Below are positions 1-6,372 of a DNA stretch of 13,360 nucleotides, in pieces. The translations under genes and the position numbers were made by a program. How positions within the stretch are numbered: position 1 is the stretch's first letter; the number at the start of each line of letters is the position of its first letter. The notes beneath the pieces are model-generated. The model did no database searches. It saw nothing but the letters and a program-made list of their open reading frames with translations, and was not told the DNA's origin. Source of the stretch: Sporichthyaceae bacterium (lineage in GTDB: Bacteria > Actinomycetota > Actinomycetes > JACCUZ01); assembly GCA_013698395.1 (NCBI GenBank), contig JACCUZ010000187.1:1-13360 (forward strand), written 5' to 3'.

Positions 1-70
1 GAGGCGGACGGGATCGCGCTGGCGACCTGCACACATGCACCCGCGCGGAAGCGGATGGTCGACCAAGATC

Positions 71-111
71 GAGTTAGGAAACCGATGCTCTATCCCCTGA
101 GCTACGAGGGC
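71..111 (-). tRNA. Truncated tRNA-Arg (anticodon CCT), 5' half only
   Basis: Read on the minus strand from 111, the sequence begins GCCCTCGTAGCTCAGGGG and continues through a D-loop (GGGGATAGAGC) to TTTCCTAA, which is an anticodon loop with CCT. This is the 5' acceptor strand, D-arm and anticodon loop of an actinobacterial tRNA-Arg(CCT). After position 71 the match stops. The 3' anticodon strand is imperfect, and there is no TTCGAATCC-type T-loop and no acceptor complement CGAGGGC in the remaining 70 bases. The copy cannot fold as a tRNA here. It may be a recombination remnant, or a gene interrupted by something whose far end lies left of the window. The identity is clear; the cause of truncation is not. 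Confidence 0.72.
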
Positions 112-364
112 CGACCTGCGGGTGTGCGTCGTTCGATGTGCGGGATGACGTGCATTGACCGTTAGGACGCCTGGCTGCAGCGCACATCATGGTACCCACC
201 GCTCGGTCACATGCCTGTCGTGCACAGCACCTGCGACAGTCCTGCAAGTCCTCGATGATCGTGAGGGCCGGTGGTGACCACGCGCCGGCTCGGGACAGCG
301 CGGGAGCAACCGTTCCTGACCGTGGGAGTCTCAGCGGTGCGTCACACCGGAGGAGACTAAGAGA
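112..364. other. Gene-poor leader between tRNA fragment and ribokinase gene
   Basis: I see no convincing gene here; open frames lack coding character or a ribosome site. It should contain the ribokinase promoter, but no clear -35/-10 pair stands out. A small perfect inverted repeat, GTGGT-G-ACCAC, at 271-281 lies inside a looser GCCGG/CCGGC pair and could be an operator. The ribokinase Shine-Dalgarno GGAGGAG is at 349-355. Confidence 0.4.
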
Positions 365-1315
365 GTGCAGGCGGTAGGCGTGTCCAGTCACGAGAACGAG
401 CGGTCGGACGGCGGCGTGCTGGTGCTCGGGTCGGTGAACATGGACTTGATCCTGCGGGTGGGTGAGTTGCCGACCAGTGGCGAGACAGTCCTCGGAGAGG
501 ACGTCGTTCTGCGGCCTGGTGGCAAGGGCGCGAACCAGGCGGTCGCGGCCGCGCTCGCGGGTGCACGGGTGAGCATTGCGGGCTGCGTGGGCGACGATGC
601 GCACGGGGCAGCCTCGCGCGATGCGTTGGTGCGCGCCGGCGTCGACGTCACCCTGCTCCGTACAACAGCCGAACGAAGCACCGGCCTTGCCGTTGTTCTC
701 GTCGCCCGTGACGGCGAGAACGCCATCGCCGTGTCCCCGGGTGCCAACTCCGCCCTCGTTCCTGATGACGTGGGCAACATGCGCGCCGAACTTGGACGGG
801 CGGACGTACTGCTCATGCAGATGGAGCTCCCGGTCGACGTGGTGGTGCGGGCGGTCGAGACCGCGGCAGAGGTGGGGACGGCTGTTGTCTTGAACCTGGC
901 CCCCGCCGTCGTCGTGCCGGCCCCGGTGCTGGAGCGCCTCGATGTGCTGGTCGTCAATCGACAGGAGGCGGAGTACCTCCTCCATGAGGAGGTTCCCGAC
1001 CTGCCGGCGCTGATGCGCGCAGCGGAGGCGCTTCGGGCGCTGGGACCGGGGGCTGTCGTGGTGACAGCGGGAGGGCAGGGCGCCGTGATGACCAGTGAGG
1101 AGGGCGCAGCGCACATACCGGCGGTGCCTGTCGATGTCGTTGACACCTCGGGTGCTGGCGATGCGTTCGTCGGGTTCTTCGCGGCAGAGATCAGCCGCAG
1201 TCGACCGCTGCGCGATGCAGTTGCGCGGGCAACGGAGGCCGGATCTGTCGCCGTCAGTTCCCGGGGCGCGCAACTCACTCATCTTGCGACAGCCCCCGTG
1301 CACAACGATCAGTAA
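365..1315 (+). CDS. rbsK: Ribokinase (PfkB family sugar kinase)
   Basis: Predicted to phosphorylate ribose to ribose 5-phosphate with ATP in the cytoplasm, feeding the pentose phosphate pathway and nucleotide synthesis. The protein has 316 residues, the normal size. It shows the family order: N-terminal GSVNMD at 22-27, the sugar-binding PGGKGANQAVAAA at 51-63, the NRQEAE region at 198-203, and the anion hole DTSGAGDAF at 260-268 with the catalytic Asp at 266. The start is GTG 365, placed 9 bases after GGAGGAG (349-355). Of the PfkB family, ribokinase fits best because of the GGKGANQA motif, but other sugar or nucleoside kinases cannot be excluded. No ribose transporter, RbsD or LacI-type regulator is visible next to it, so it stands alone in this window. 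Its last 7 bases overlap the convergent sulfotransferase gene. Confidence 0.9.
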   Translation: MQAVGVSSHENERSDGGVLVLGSVNMDLILRVGELPTSGETVLGEDVVLRPGGKGANQAVAAALAGARVSIAGCVGDDAHGAASRDALVRAGVDVTLLRTTAERSTGLAVVLVARDGENAIAVSPGANSALVPDDVGNMRAELGRADVLLMQMELPVDVVVRAVETAAEVGTAVVLNLAPAVVVPAPVLERLDVLVVNRQEAEYLLHEEVPDLPALMRAAEALRALGPGAVVVTAGGQGAVMTSEEGAAHIPAVPVDVVDTSGAGDAFVGFFAAEISRSRPLRDAVARATEAGSVAVSSRGAQLTHLATAPVHNDQ

Positions 1316-2247
1316 GAATGATGGACATCCATCACTGACCGGACCCGTTGTTCGTCGAAGTCCTCACCGAGCCACTCGAACAGTTTCCGCAGTACGCCAG
1401 GGTCGGCGACCCAGTCGTCGTAGTGCACGTGGTAGGCCGCATCGCCCAAGCCGTCGAGCGCGTCGACGTACTGCCTCTCCATCGTCTGTAGCTCGGCGAG
1501 AGCGTCGGGCCGTCGGACCCACCATTTGCTCTGGGCCACCTGCTGGAGGTCGCGGGTGTTGAGCACGAAGCGTGCACCCGGGAAGACGTCCCGCACGAAG
1601 GCGAGGTACTCCGGCAACCGATCCGGCAGCCAGGTGATCTCCTTGAAGCCCACCACGCGCGTGTCCACATCGGGGCGCAGCACCGTTTCCAGCATCAGCA
1701 GCCGCAGATCACGCAGCGCCGTCGCGTCGGGGTAACCATCGATCCCCCACCACGGGTGACTGGCGGGCAGCGGCTGCGGCCTGGCAAGTCGGTCTCGGTG
1801 ACCCGTGACGGTGGTGTGAAAGGCAAACAGGTGCTGCAGCGCCCCACCGTTCTCACCGCGGATCATCACACCCGGTATCGAGGACAGGATGCCCTGCAGC
1901 AGCGTTGAGCCGGAGCGGCCGTAGGTCACCACGAAGAGGTAGGACAGGTCCGTGCGGTCGCGGCCACTCACCACCGCGCCCTGGGCACGGGCCTGCTCGA
2001 GCTCTGCTGCGAGCGACTGGCTCTGCTGCCTGTAGAGGTCCGAGGTGGCAGTCGCCCTTTCCAGCTTGTCGCGCGCGGCGTCACGGTCAGATCTCGCCCT
2101 GGCCAGCTTGCGCTCCACGTCACGGCCGGCGCCTGGGGCGGCCGAGCCGACAGACCTGCTCGCTAGCCGGCGCACCCGCGCCAAGACGTTCATCAGGCCC
2201 ACAAGCCGTTGCTCGCTTTCCGCTCGGGTGCGAGGCAGCGTAGTCAC
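1309..2247 (-). CDS. Sulfotransferase family protein with N-terminal coiled coil
   Basis: Predicted to transfer a sulfuryl group from PAPS to an unknown acceptor. The sulfotransferase domain begins near residue 100. TYGRSGSTLL at 108-117 is the 5'-phosphosulfate-binding loop. RFVLNTRDLQQVAQS at 226-240 matches the 3'-phosphate-binding signature (Arg232, Ser240), and FKEITW is at 201-206. Residues about 43-90 are rich in Arg, Ala, Glu and Gln with heptad-like spacing and probably form a coiled coil. There is no signal peptide. The chosen start is GTG 2247, giving 312 residues. It has no strong ribosome site, and ATG 2193 is an alternative. The acceptor is unknown; related actinobacterial proteins are often linked to glycans or glycolipids, but nothing nearby indicates the substrate. 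The 3' end overlaps the ribokinase gene by 7 bp, tail to tail. Confidence 0.8.
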   Translation of the reverse strand: MTTLPRTRAESEQRLVGLMNVLARVRRLASRSVGSAAPGAGRDVERKLARARSDRDAARDKLERATATSDLYRQQSQSLAAELEQARAQGAVVSGRDRTDLSYLFVVTYGRSGSTLLQGILSSIPGVMIRGENGGALQHLFAFHTTVTGHRDRLARPQPLPASHPWWGIDGYPDATALRDLRLLMLETVLRPDVDTRVVGFKEITWLPDRLPEYLAFVRDVFPGARFVLNTRDLQQVAQSKWWVRRPDALAELQTMERQYVDALDGLGDAAYHVHYDDWVADPGVLRKLFEWLGEDFDEQRVRSVMDVHHSY

Positions 2248-2272
2248 GCTCGGGCGGTGGGGGGTCCGCGGC

Positions 2273-2278
2273 TATGGT
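2273..2278 (+). promoter_or_regulatory. Possible -10 element of a leaderless promoter
   Basis: TATGGT fits the actinobacterial -10 consensus TANNNT and lies exactly 6 bases before the GTG start at 2285. That spacing would put transcription start at or next to the start codon, giving a leaderless mRNA, a common arrangement in Actinomycetota. No strong Shine-Dalgarno sequence precedes the GTG. No clear -35 is seen. Confidence 0.4.
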
Positions 2279-2284
2279 GGCGGC

Positions 2285-2437
2285 GTGAGCGAGCGGCCCG
2301 GGCATGACCACGAGGTGTTGCCCGAGCAGACGGCCGACGACACCGACAGTGGTTGGGGCGAGGCACGCAACGATGACCCGACAGAGTTGGCTGCCGACCT
2401 CGAGCGACTGCGGCGCGACAAGCCCCCACACTGGTAG
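2285..2437 (+). CDS. Small acidic conserved protein, 50 residues, ending PPHW
   Basis: The product has 50 residues. An acidic N-terminal half contains EVLPEQTADDTDSGWGE (residues 10-26), followed by a short Leu/Arg-rich segment and the terminus RRDKPPHW. I recognise the pattern 'EVLPE.T.DD.D.GWGE ... R.PPHW' as a small protein widespread in actinobacteria, with no known function. It has no membrane segment or signal peptide and is probably cytosolic. The frame stays open upstream to 2045, but that part is antisense to the sulfotransferase gene; the family starts at the VSERP segment, hence GTG 2285. The gap to the divergent sulfotransferase is 37 bp, and to the convergent SAF-protein gene 22 bp. 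Confidence 0.75.
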   Translation: MSERPGHDHEVLPEQTADDTDSGWGEARNDDPTELAADLERLRRDKPPHW

Positions 2438-2459
2438 ATCCGCACAGCGCCCGGGCGCA

Positions 2460-3134
2460 TCATGGCTGGCTCCTGAGCACGACGGAGAGCCGATCGGTGA
2501 CGGCGGCTCCAGCCAGCCTTACGGCCGTCGCCGTTGACGTCGAGACCAGCACCAGCGCCCCGTCGCCGAGGGTGGAGCCAAGTCTCTCGGACGCTCCTCG
2601 GGGGACCGCCAGCACACGCACCGCGGACGCCACCAGCCGGGCCTCCCCGATGGGTGACGTTTCGGCCGCCCCGGCCGCGAGAACGTCGACGAGGTCGCCG
2701 GGGCGCAGCAGGGACACCGCGTCGGTGTCGGCGATGCGGACGGGGGCGGCAACCAGCCCGTTGCCGAGGCGCGAGACGGCTTGCGGGCTCACGAGTCGGA
2801 CATCGGTGATGATCTCCCCGCGGCGCACAGCTGAGGTCACGGTCGCGCCGCGAGCGGCGGACGTTCTGTCGATGGCGCCGTCTGGCAGGAACTCGCGGAC
2901 CCGGCGCACGACGACCAGGTGTCTGTCGGTGAGCCGCTCGCCCGCTGGGACGTCGCGTGCGGCGGCGACCACGGCGACAGTTGGTGGCGGTGGTGGTGCG
3001 AGAACGTGCAGAGCGAGCGCAACGGACCCGGCGAGCATCCCTGACGCCACGAGCCGCCGGTGCCATTGCGTGGCGCGCACCAGGTCACGCAGCCACCGGC
3101 TGACCAGGTCATCGGGGCGACCGGCGCCGGTCAC
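2460..3134 (-). CDS. SAF-domain, membrane-anchored protein (CpaB/RcpC-like)
   Basis: The product has 224 residues. A short cytosolic N-terminus is followed by one hydrophobic segment at about 27-47 and a Pro-rich linker (PPPPP, 47-51). A SAF domain follows at about 52-112, starting VAVVAAARDVPAGERL, which is the hallmark of the SAF/CpaB family. The remainder (about 125-222) resembles the RcpC/CpaB C-terminal part, with LLRPGDLVDVLAA near 142-154. In pilus clusters CpaB proteins are periplasmic secretin partners, but no pilus genes are present here. Actinobacterial proteins of this type are usually orphans of unknown role, so function is open. Start GTG 3134 overlaps the TGA of the phosphorylase gene by 4 bp (3131-3134), implying translational coupling. 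An in-frame extension runs upstream to 3731 but is antisense-frame noise inside the phosphorylase gene. Confidence 0.75.
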   Translation of the reverse strand: MTGAGRPDDLVSRWLRDLVRATQWHRRLVASGMLAGSVALALHVLAPPPPPTVAVVAAARDVPAGERLTDRHLVVVRRVREFLPDGAIDRTSAARGATVTSAVRRGEIITDVRLVSPQAVSRLGNGLVAAPVRIADTDAVSLLRPGDLVDVLAAGAAETSPIGEARLVASAVRVLAVPRGASERLGSTLGDGALVLVSTSTATAVRLAGAAVTDRLSVVLRSQP

Positions 3135-3967
3135 GGCAGGCGGAACGGCAGCTTCTGCCCGTCGAGGGCATGCCTGCACTCGCAGTCGGTGTCCTGCGAA
3201 GGAAGGCTGCCCACGGCCTCGACCAGCAGGTCGCGTACGCCACTGATGTTCGCCGCGAACACTCGCAGCACCTCTTGGTGCGTCACGCCTTGCCCCTGCT
3301 CCAGCCCGGCATCGACGTCGGTCACCAGGGCGACCGCCGTGAGACACATCGCCAGCTCGCGAGCCAGCGCGGCCTCGGGCATCCCCGTCATGCCGATAAC
3401 CGACCACCCCTGGGATTGGTGCCAGGTCGACTCCGCGCGGCTGGAGAACCGTGGGCCGTTGACCACCACGAGGGTGCCTCCGTCGACCACCGGCAACTCG
3501 CAGCGGCGGCCGGCCTCGACGGCGACCCGACGCCCGTGGGAACAGTACGGGTCCGCGAAGGCCACGTGTACGACTGCGCCGGGCTCGCCGTAGAACGTGT
3601 GGTCCCGCCCGGACGTCCGGTCGACCAGCTGGTCGGGCACGACGACGGTGCCAGGGCCATGGTCCGCCCTGAGGGAGCCGACAGCGCAAGGAGCCAGCAC
3701 CTGGCGCACACCGACCACCCGAAGCGCCCACAGGTTGGCCCGATAGTTGACCCGGTGAGGAGGGAACCGGTGGTCCCGCCCGTGTCGCGGAAGGAAGGCG
3801 ACGCTGCGACCGGACAGTTCTCCGATGGTCAACGGATCGCTTGGTGCACCCCAGGGCGTCGGGACATCGACGGGCTCACCGTCGAACATCTCGTACAGGC
3901 CGGAGCCGCCGATGATCCCGATGGCTGCTGGCGGCCCGTCGTACGACCGCTGTGCTGTCGTAGTCAC
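3131..3967 (-). CDS. mtnP: S-methyl-5'-thioadenosine phosphorylase
   Basis: Predicted to cleave methylthioadenosine with phosphate to adenine and 5-methylthioribose 1-phosphate, recycling the by-product of polyamine synthesis and SAM-dependent reactions. The 278 residues match the trimeric PNP/MTAP family in length. Visible motifs are the phosphate loop GGSGLY at 20-25, the RHGRDH segment at 61-66, GPRFSSRAES at 171-180, MTGMPE at 193-198 and TDVD at 216-219. Asp in the TDxD motif favours 6-aminopurines, which supports MTAP over guanosine/inosine phosphorylase. The end (CEC...ALDGQKLPF, 262-275) is usual for actinobacterial members. Start GTG 3967 has only a weak ribosome site. It lies 54 bp after the zinc-ribbon gene and overlaps the SAF gene by 4 bp, so the three probably form an operon. 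Confidence 0.88.
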   Translation of the reverse strand: MTTTAQRSYDGPPAAIGIIGGSGLYEMFDGEPVDVPTPWGAPSDPLTIGELSGRSVAFLPRHGRDHRFPPHRVNYRANLWALRVVGVRQVLAPCAVGSLRADHGPGTVVVPDQLVDRTSGRDHTFYGEPGAVVHVAFADPYCSHGRRVAVEAGRRCELPVVDGGTLVVVNGPRFSSRAESTWHQSQGWSVIGMTGMPEAALARELAMCLTAVALVTDVDAGLEQGQGVTHQEVLRVFAANISGVRDLLVEAVGSLPSQDTDCECRHALDGQKLPFRLP

Positions 3968-4021
3968 CCGTTGGAGCCTAACGAGGGAGGGACGGCTGAC
4001 CAGGCCGGTCCACAGCCCGAG

Positions 4022-4423
4022 TCAGGCGGCGCTGCCCGCTGTGGAGGAGCCGGAAGACGAGCCCGACGAGGAGCCCGTCGAGGAGCCCGTCGGCTTGTTC
4101 GACGGCTTGGCCGATCCGTTGGGAGAACTCTTCTCTGCCGAGCTCTTGGCCGAGTCCTTTGCCGCCGGGGCGTCTACCTGCTTGGTGTCGCCGCCGCTCT
4201 TGTCGGGCCGGTCGCCGTCCGACTTCTCCTTCTTGGCCGCCGGCTTCTCGCGGCTGTCGTTTCGGTAGAAGCCGGAGCCCTTGAAGACGATGCCGACGGA
4301 GTTGAAGACCTTGCGCAGTCGACCCTCGCACTGTGGGCATTCGCTCAGCGGCTCGTCGCTGAATGACTGAACGACCTCGAGCCGGTGACCACACTCGGTG
4401 CAGGCGTACTGGTACGTCGGCAC
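4022..4423 (-). CDS. ruc: FmdB-type zinc-ribbon protein, probable redox-regulated chaperone (Ruc-like)
   Basis: The product has 133 residues. An N-terminal zinc ribbon has paired cysteines C8/C11 (YACTECGH) and C29/C32 (SECPQC), followed by the conserved VFNSVGIVFKGSGFYRND segment (39-56). Everything after residue about 58 is low-complexity Lys/Ser/Pro/Gly, ending in a Ser-Gly repeat, and is probably disordered. This layout matches the M. tuberculosis protein Rv0991c, which I recall as the HrcA-regulated, redox-regulated chaperone Ruc. The CIRCE operator upstream strengthens the match. Start GTG 4423 follows GGGAGG with good spacing; the frame continues to 4504 but would run through the operator. 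Family assignment is firm. Chaperone function is inferred from the mycobacterial protein. It is probably the first gene of an operon with mtnP and the SAF gene. Confidence 0.85.
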   Translation of the reverse strand: MPTYQYACTECGHRLEVVQSFSDEPLSECPQCEGRLRKVFNSVGIVFKGSGFYRNDSREKPAAKKEKSDGDRPDKSGGDTKQVDAPAAKDSAKSSAEKSSPNGSAKPSNKPTGSSTGSSSGSSSGSSTAGSAA

Positions 4424-4444
4424 GGACGCCTCCCGGCTCGGTTC

Positions 4445-4471
4445 TTGGCACTCGGACTCGTTGAGTGCTAA
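4445..4471. promoter_or_regulatory. CIRCE element (HrcA operator) with overlapping promoter
   Basis: On the minus strand the site reads TTAGCACTC-N9-GAGTGCCAA. The consensus CIRCE is TTAGCACTC-N9-GAGTGCTAA, so 17 of 18 arm bases match and the spacer is exactly 9. It lies 21 bp upstream of the GTG 4423 start. A plausible -10, CATTAT (4476-4471, minus), abuts the operator, with a TGGACG candidate -35 at 4500-4495. HrcA bound here would block transcription of the zinc-ribbon gene and the genes behind it, and heat or misfolding stress would release it. Confidence 0.93.
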
Positions 4472-4511
4472 TAATGCGCCACGCGGGTGCGTTCCGTCCA
4501 CCACGGAGTGC

Positions 4512-4526
4512 CCCGTTGAGGACGGG
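4512..4526 (-). terminator. Short hairpin directly after the phosphatase stop codon
   Basis: CCCGT-CCTCA-ACGGG on the minus strand can form a 5-bp stem with a 5-base loop immediately after the TAA of the phosphatase gene. There is no U-run. It could weakly terminate phosphatase transcripts before the CIRCE promoter, but could also be chance in high-GC DNA. Confidence 0.25.
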
Positions 4527-5774
4527 TTAGTCGCGGGCTGTCACTACCAGGATCGCGATGTCATCGCTCTGTGCCGTGGCCACCGTGTGGTGGATGCGCG
4601 CGGCGATCTGAGCAGGTGGGAGCCCACGGCAGGAGCCCAGCACGTCGGTGAGCCCGTCGTGGTCCAGGCGTGGCCGACCGGAGTCGAGAACGCCGTCGGT
4701 GACGAGCACCACCGTGTCACCTGTCGCCAGTTCGAGGGTCGAGGTGGTGGTGCGGCTCTGCGGCAGCACTCCGAGCAGCGTTCCGGGCTCACCGGCCTGC
4801 TCGACCGTTCCGTCCGCGCGGAGCACGGTCGGCAGCGGATGTCCGCCGGCCGCGAACGAGATGGTTGCGCGGCCAGAGTGCGGCTGGAGCCGAGCGAACA
4901 ACGCGGTCACGAAGGGCGCCTCGATCACCGGTTCCGCATCGAGCAGCAGCGCCTGGTTCACCAGCTCGAGCACGGCAGCCGGGTCGGTCTGGTGGATCGC
5001 GGCGGCACGCAGGCTGTAGCGGGCGCATGAGGTCCGCCCGGCCGCCTCGGGGCCTTTTCCGCAGACGTCACCCATGACCAGGCCCCACGTCTGTGCGTCG
5101 ATGGGGAAGACGTCATAGAAGTCACCACCGACCTGGTAGCGGTTGGCCGGATGGTAGGCGGCCGCGATCTCGATGTGCGGGATGTCGGGCAGCGCGGGGG
5201 GCAGCAGACTGCGCTGAAGAGCAGCGGCGAGAGTCTCCGTCTCGGAAAGGCGCTGTTCGGAGACCGCCAGCGCCTTTCGGGCGCTCAGCCTCAGCTCGAG
5301 CTGGTCGACAACGAGAGACGCAAGGTGGCTCAAGATGCGCGTCTCGGCATCAGTGGCCTGACGCGGCTCGTGGTCGAGGACGCACAGCGTTCCCAGGTTG
5401 TAGCCGTCGCTGGTGGTGAGCGGGGCGCCGGCGTAGAACTGCAGCCCGAACTCCCCTGCGACCAACGGGTTGGCCAGCGTCCTGGGGTCGCTGGCTGCAT
5501 GCGTCACGACCCAGGGCCCCTCGCCTAGGATCGCGGACGCGCACAGTCCGGGTTCACGGTCGATCTCCGTGACCTCGTCGAGCCCGTGGTGGGACTTGAA
5601 CCAGATCCGGTCGCTGTCCACGATGCTCACGATGGCGATGGGAACCGAGAACAGGTCAGCGGCGGCCGCCGCCATCCGGTCGAACGCGCCGTCCGGCGGG
5701 GTGTCGAGGATGTCGTAGCGGCGGACTGCAGCCAGTCGCTGTTCCTCCATCGAGACGGGTTCTGCCACCGTCAT
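4527..5774 (-). CDS. GAF-domain PP2C-type serine phosphatase (RsbU/SpoIIE family)
   Basis: The 415-residue product is predicted to be a cytosolic sensor phosphatase. A GAF domain covers about 20-165 (starts near YDILDTPPDGAFDRM; contains GTLCVLD at 128-134). A helical linker, about 165-190, leads to a SpoIIE-type PP2C phosphatase domain at about 195-413. Metal-binding motifs are present: GGDFYD at 216-221, GDVCGKG at 235-241, TDG at 359-361 and SDDIAIL at 403-409. Such enzymes typically dephosphorylate anti-anti-sigma factors and so switch on an alternative sigma factor, with the GAF domain sensing the signal. No partner STAS or anti-sigma gene is in this window. The start ATG 5774 follows GGAGGTG, an excellent ribosome site; the longer in-frame extension to 6320 covers non-coding DNA and is rejected. 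TDGVLDSG replaces the more common TDGVTEAR. Confidence 0.88.
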   Translation of the reverse strand: MTVAEPVSMEEQRLAAVRRYDILDTPPDGAFDRMAAAAADLFSVPIAIVSIVDSDRIWFKSHHGLDEVTEIDREPGLCASAILGEGPWVVTHAASDPRTLANPLVAGEFGLQFYAGAPLTTSDGYNLGTLCVLDHEPRQATDAETRILSHLASLVVDQLELRLSARKALAVSEQRLSETETLAAALQRSLLPPALPDIPHIEIAAAYHPANRYQVGGDFYDVFPIDAQTWGLVMGDVCGKGPEAAGRTSCARYSLRAAAIHQTDPAAVLELVNQALLLDAEPVIEAPFVTALFARLQPHSGRATISFAAGGHPLPTVLRADGTVEQAGEPGTLLGVLPQSRTTTSTLELATGDTVVLVTDGVLDSGRPRLDHDGLTDVLGSCRGLPPAQIAARIHHTVATAQSDDIAILVVTARD

Positions 5775-6007
5775 GCGGCACCTCCGTTCCTCCGCGCTCG
5801 TACGCCTGAGCGGCGACCAGTCCTGGCGTACCGTACGTCGACCAGCCCCATGCGGCCCCATGCGGCCCAAAACGGGTCTTGACAACTGGTCCGGCGGACC
5901 TGGGCCACCCCAGCCGGCCGTAGCACGGCACGGACGACGGACGGAGCGCTTGACATCCATTCCCCTGAGTAGCCACAGCGAGCCGCTGCGGAGCTGCGCG
6001 GAGCTGC
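5775..6007. other. Non-coding stretch upstream of the phosphatase gene
   Basis: I find no gene here. It must hold the phosphatase promoter (minus strand), but no confident -35/-10 pair is visible. Two short tandem repeats occur: GCCCCATGCG twice at 5845-5864, and GCGGAGCTGC twice at about 5988-6007. With the following hydrolase remnant it makes 653 bp without an intact gene. Confidence 0.5.
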
Positions 6008-6350
6008 CAGATGGCGATCGGCGCCCAGTTGGCTGCCCATGTTGCTGCGCTGGTCCCGGACCGGGTGGCCCGCCTGGGCCTGCAAGGGCCGGTGTTCGAC
6101 CCTGGGCAACGTTCGACCCCGCGAGCCTTCCCGGCACTGGCTGGCAGACCTCCCGCGGGAGCGGCCGGCTCTGCTCGTCAGCGAGGTGCCTGAGTGGTTT
6201 CGCGCGGGCCCGCGTCGGGTCCGCCGGACGATGCGACTCGCCCTCGCGGACCGCCTGGAGGACACCCTCCAGGTGCCCCCCGACCAACAGGTCCCCGTCG
6301 ACGTCGTCGTCGGTGAACACGATCCGCTCTCCACGCTCGAGGGGACCTGA
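6008..6350 (+). pseudogene. Remnant of an alpha/beta hydrolase gene
   Basis: Two adjacent reading frames together spell a hydrolase middle-to-C-terminal part. One frame, from about 6008, gives GAQLAAHVAALVPDRVARL and LQGPVFDP, the helix and strand after a nucleophile elbow. From about 6125 the homology moves to the +1 frame: HWLADLPRERPALL, EVPEWFRAGPRRVRRT, then VPVDVVVGEHDPL, whose Asp would be the catalytic acid. The shift lies at about 6115-6140. The elbow Ser is not recognisable (QMAIGAQ instead of a GxSMGxQ pattern). The N-terminal half is missing, and the frame stops 5 residues after GEHDPLS, short of the catalytic His region. It is therefore truncated at both ends, frameshifted and lacks catalytic residues. 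Its end lies 22 bp before the csoR operator. Confidence 0.7.
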
Positions 6351-6372
6351 CCTTTCCCTACGCCGCGTGCGT

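Noticed and set aside
1..70. A visible group I intron in the broken tRNA
   Set aside because: Only 70 bases remain in the window and no intron core pairing can be recognised; kept only as a possibility to test.
74..1303. 409-residue minus-strand frame opposite ribokinase, reaching the tRNA fragment
   Set aside because: Its C-terminus is just translated tRNA sequence and the rest is antisense to rbsK.
3135..3731. Extension of the SAF protein into mtnP
   Set aside because: It overlaps the well-supported phosphorylase in another frame; GTG 3134 gives the expected short cytosolic lead and a GTGA overlap.
5775..6320. N-terminal extension of the phosphatase
   Set aside because: ATG 5774 has a strong GGAGGTG ribosome site and starts the conserved GAF region; the extension is Arg/Pro-rich and covers the hydrolase remnant antisense.
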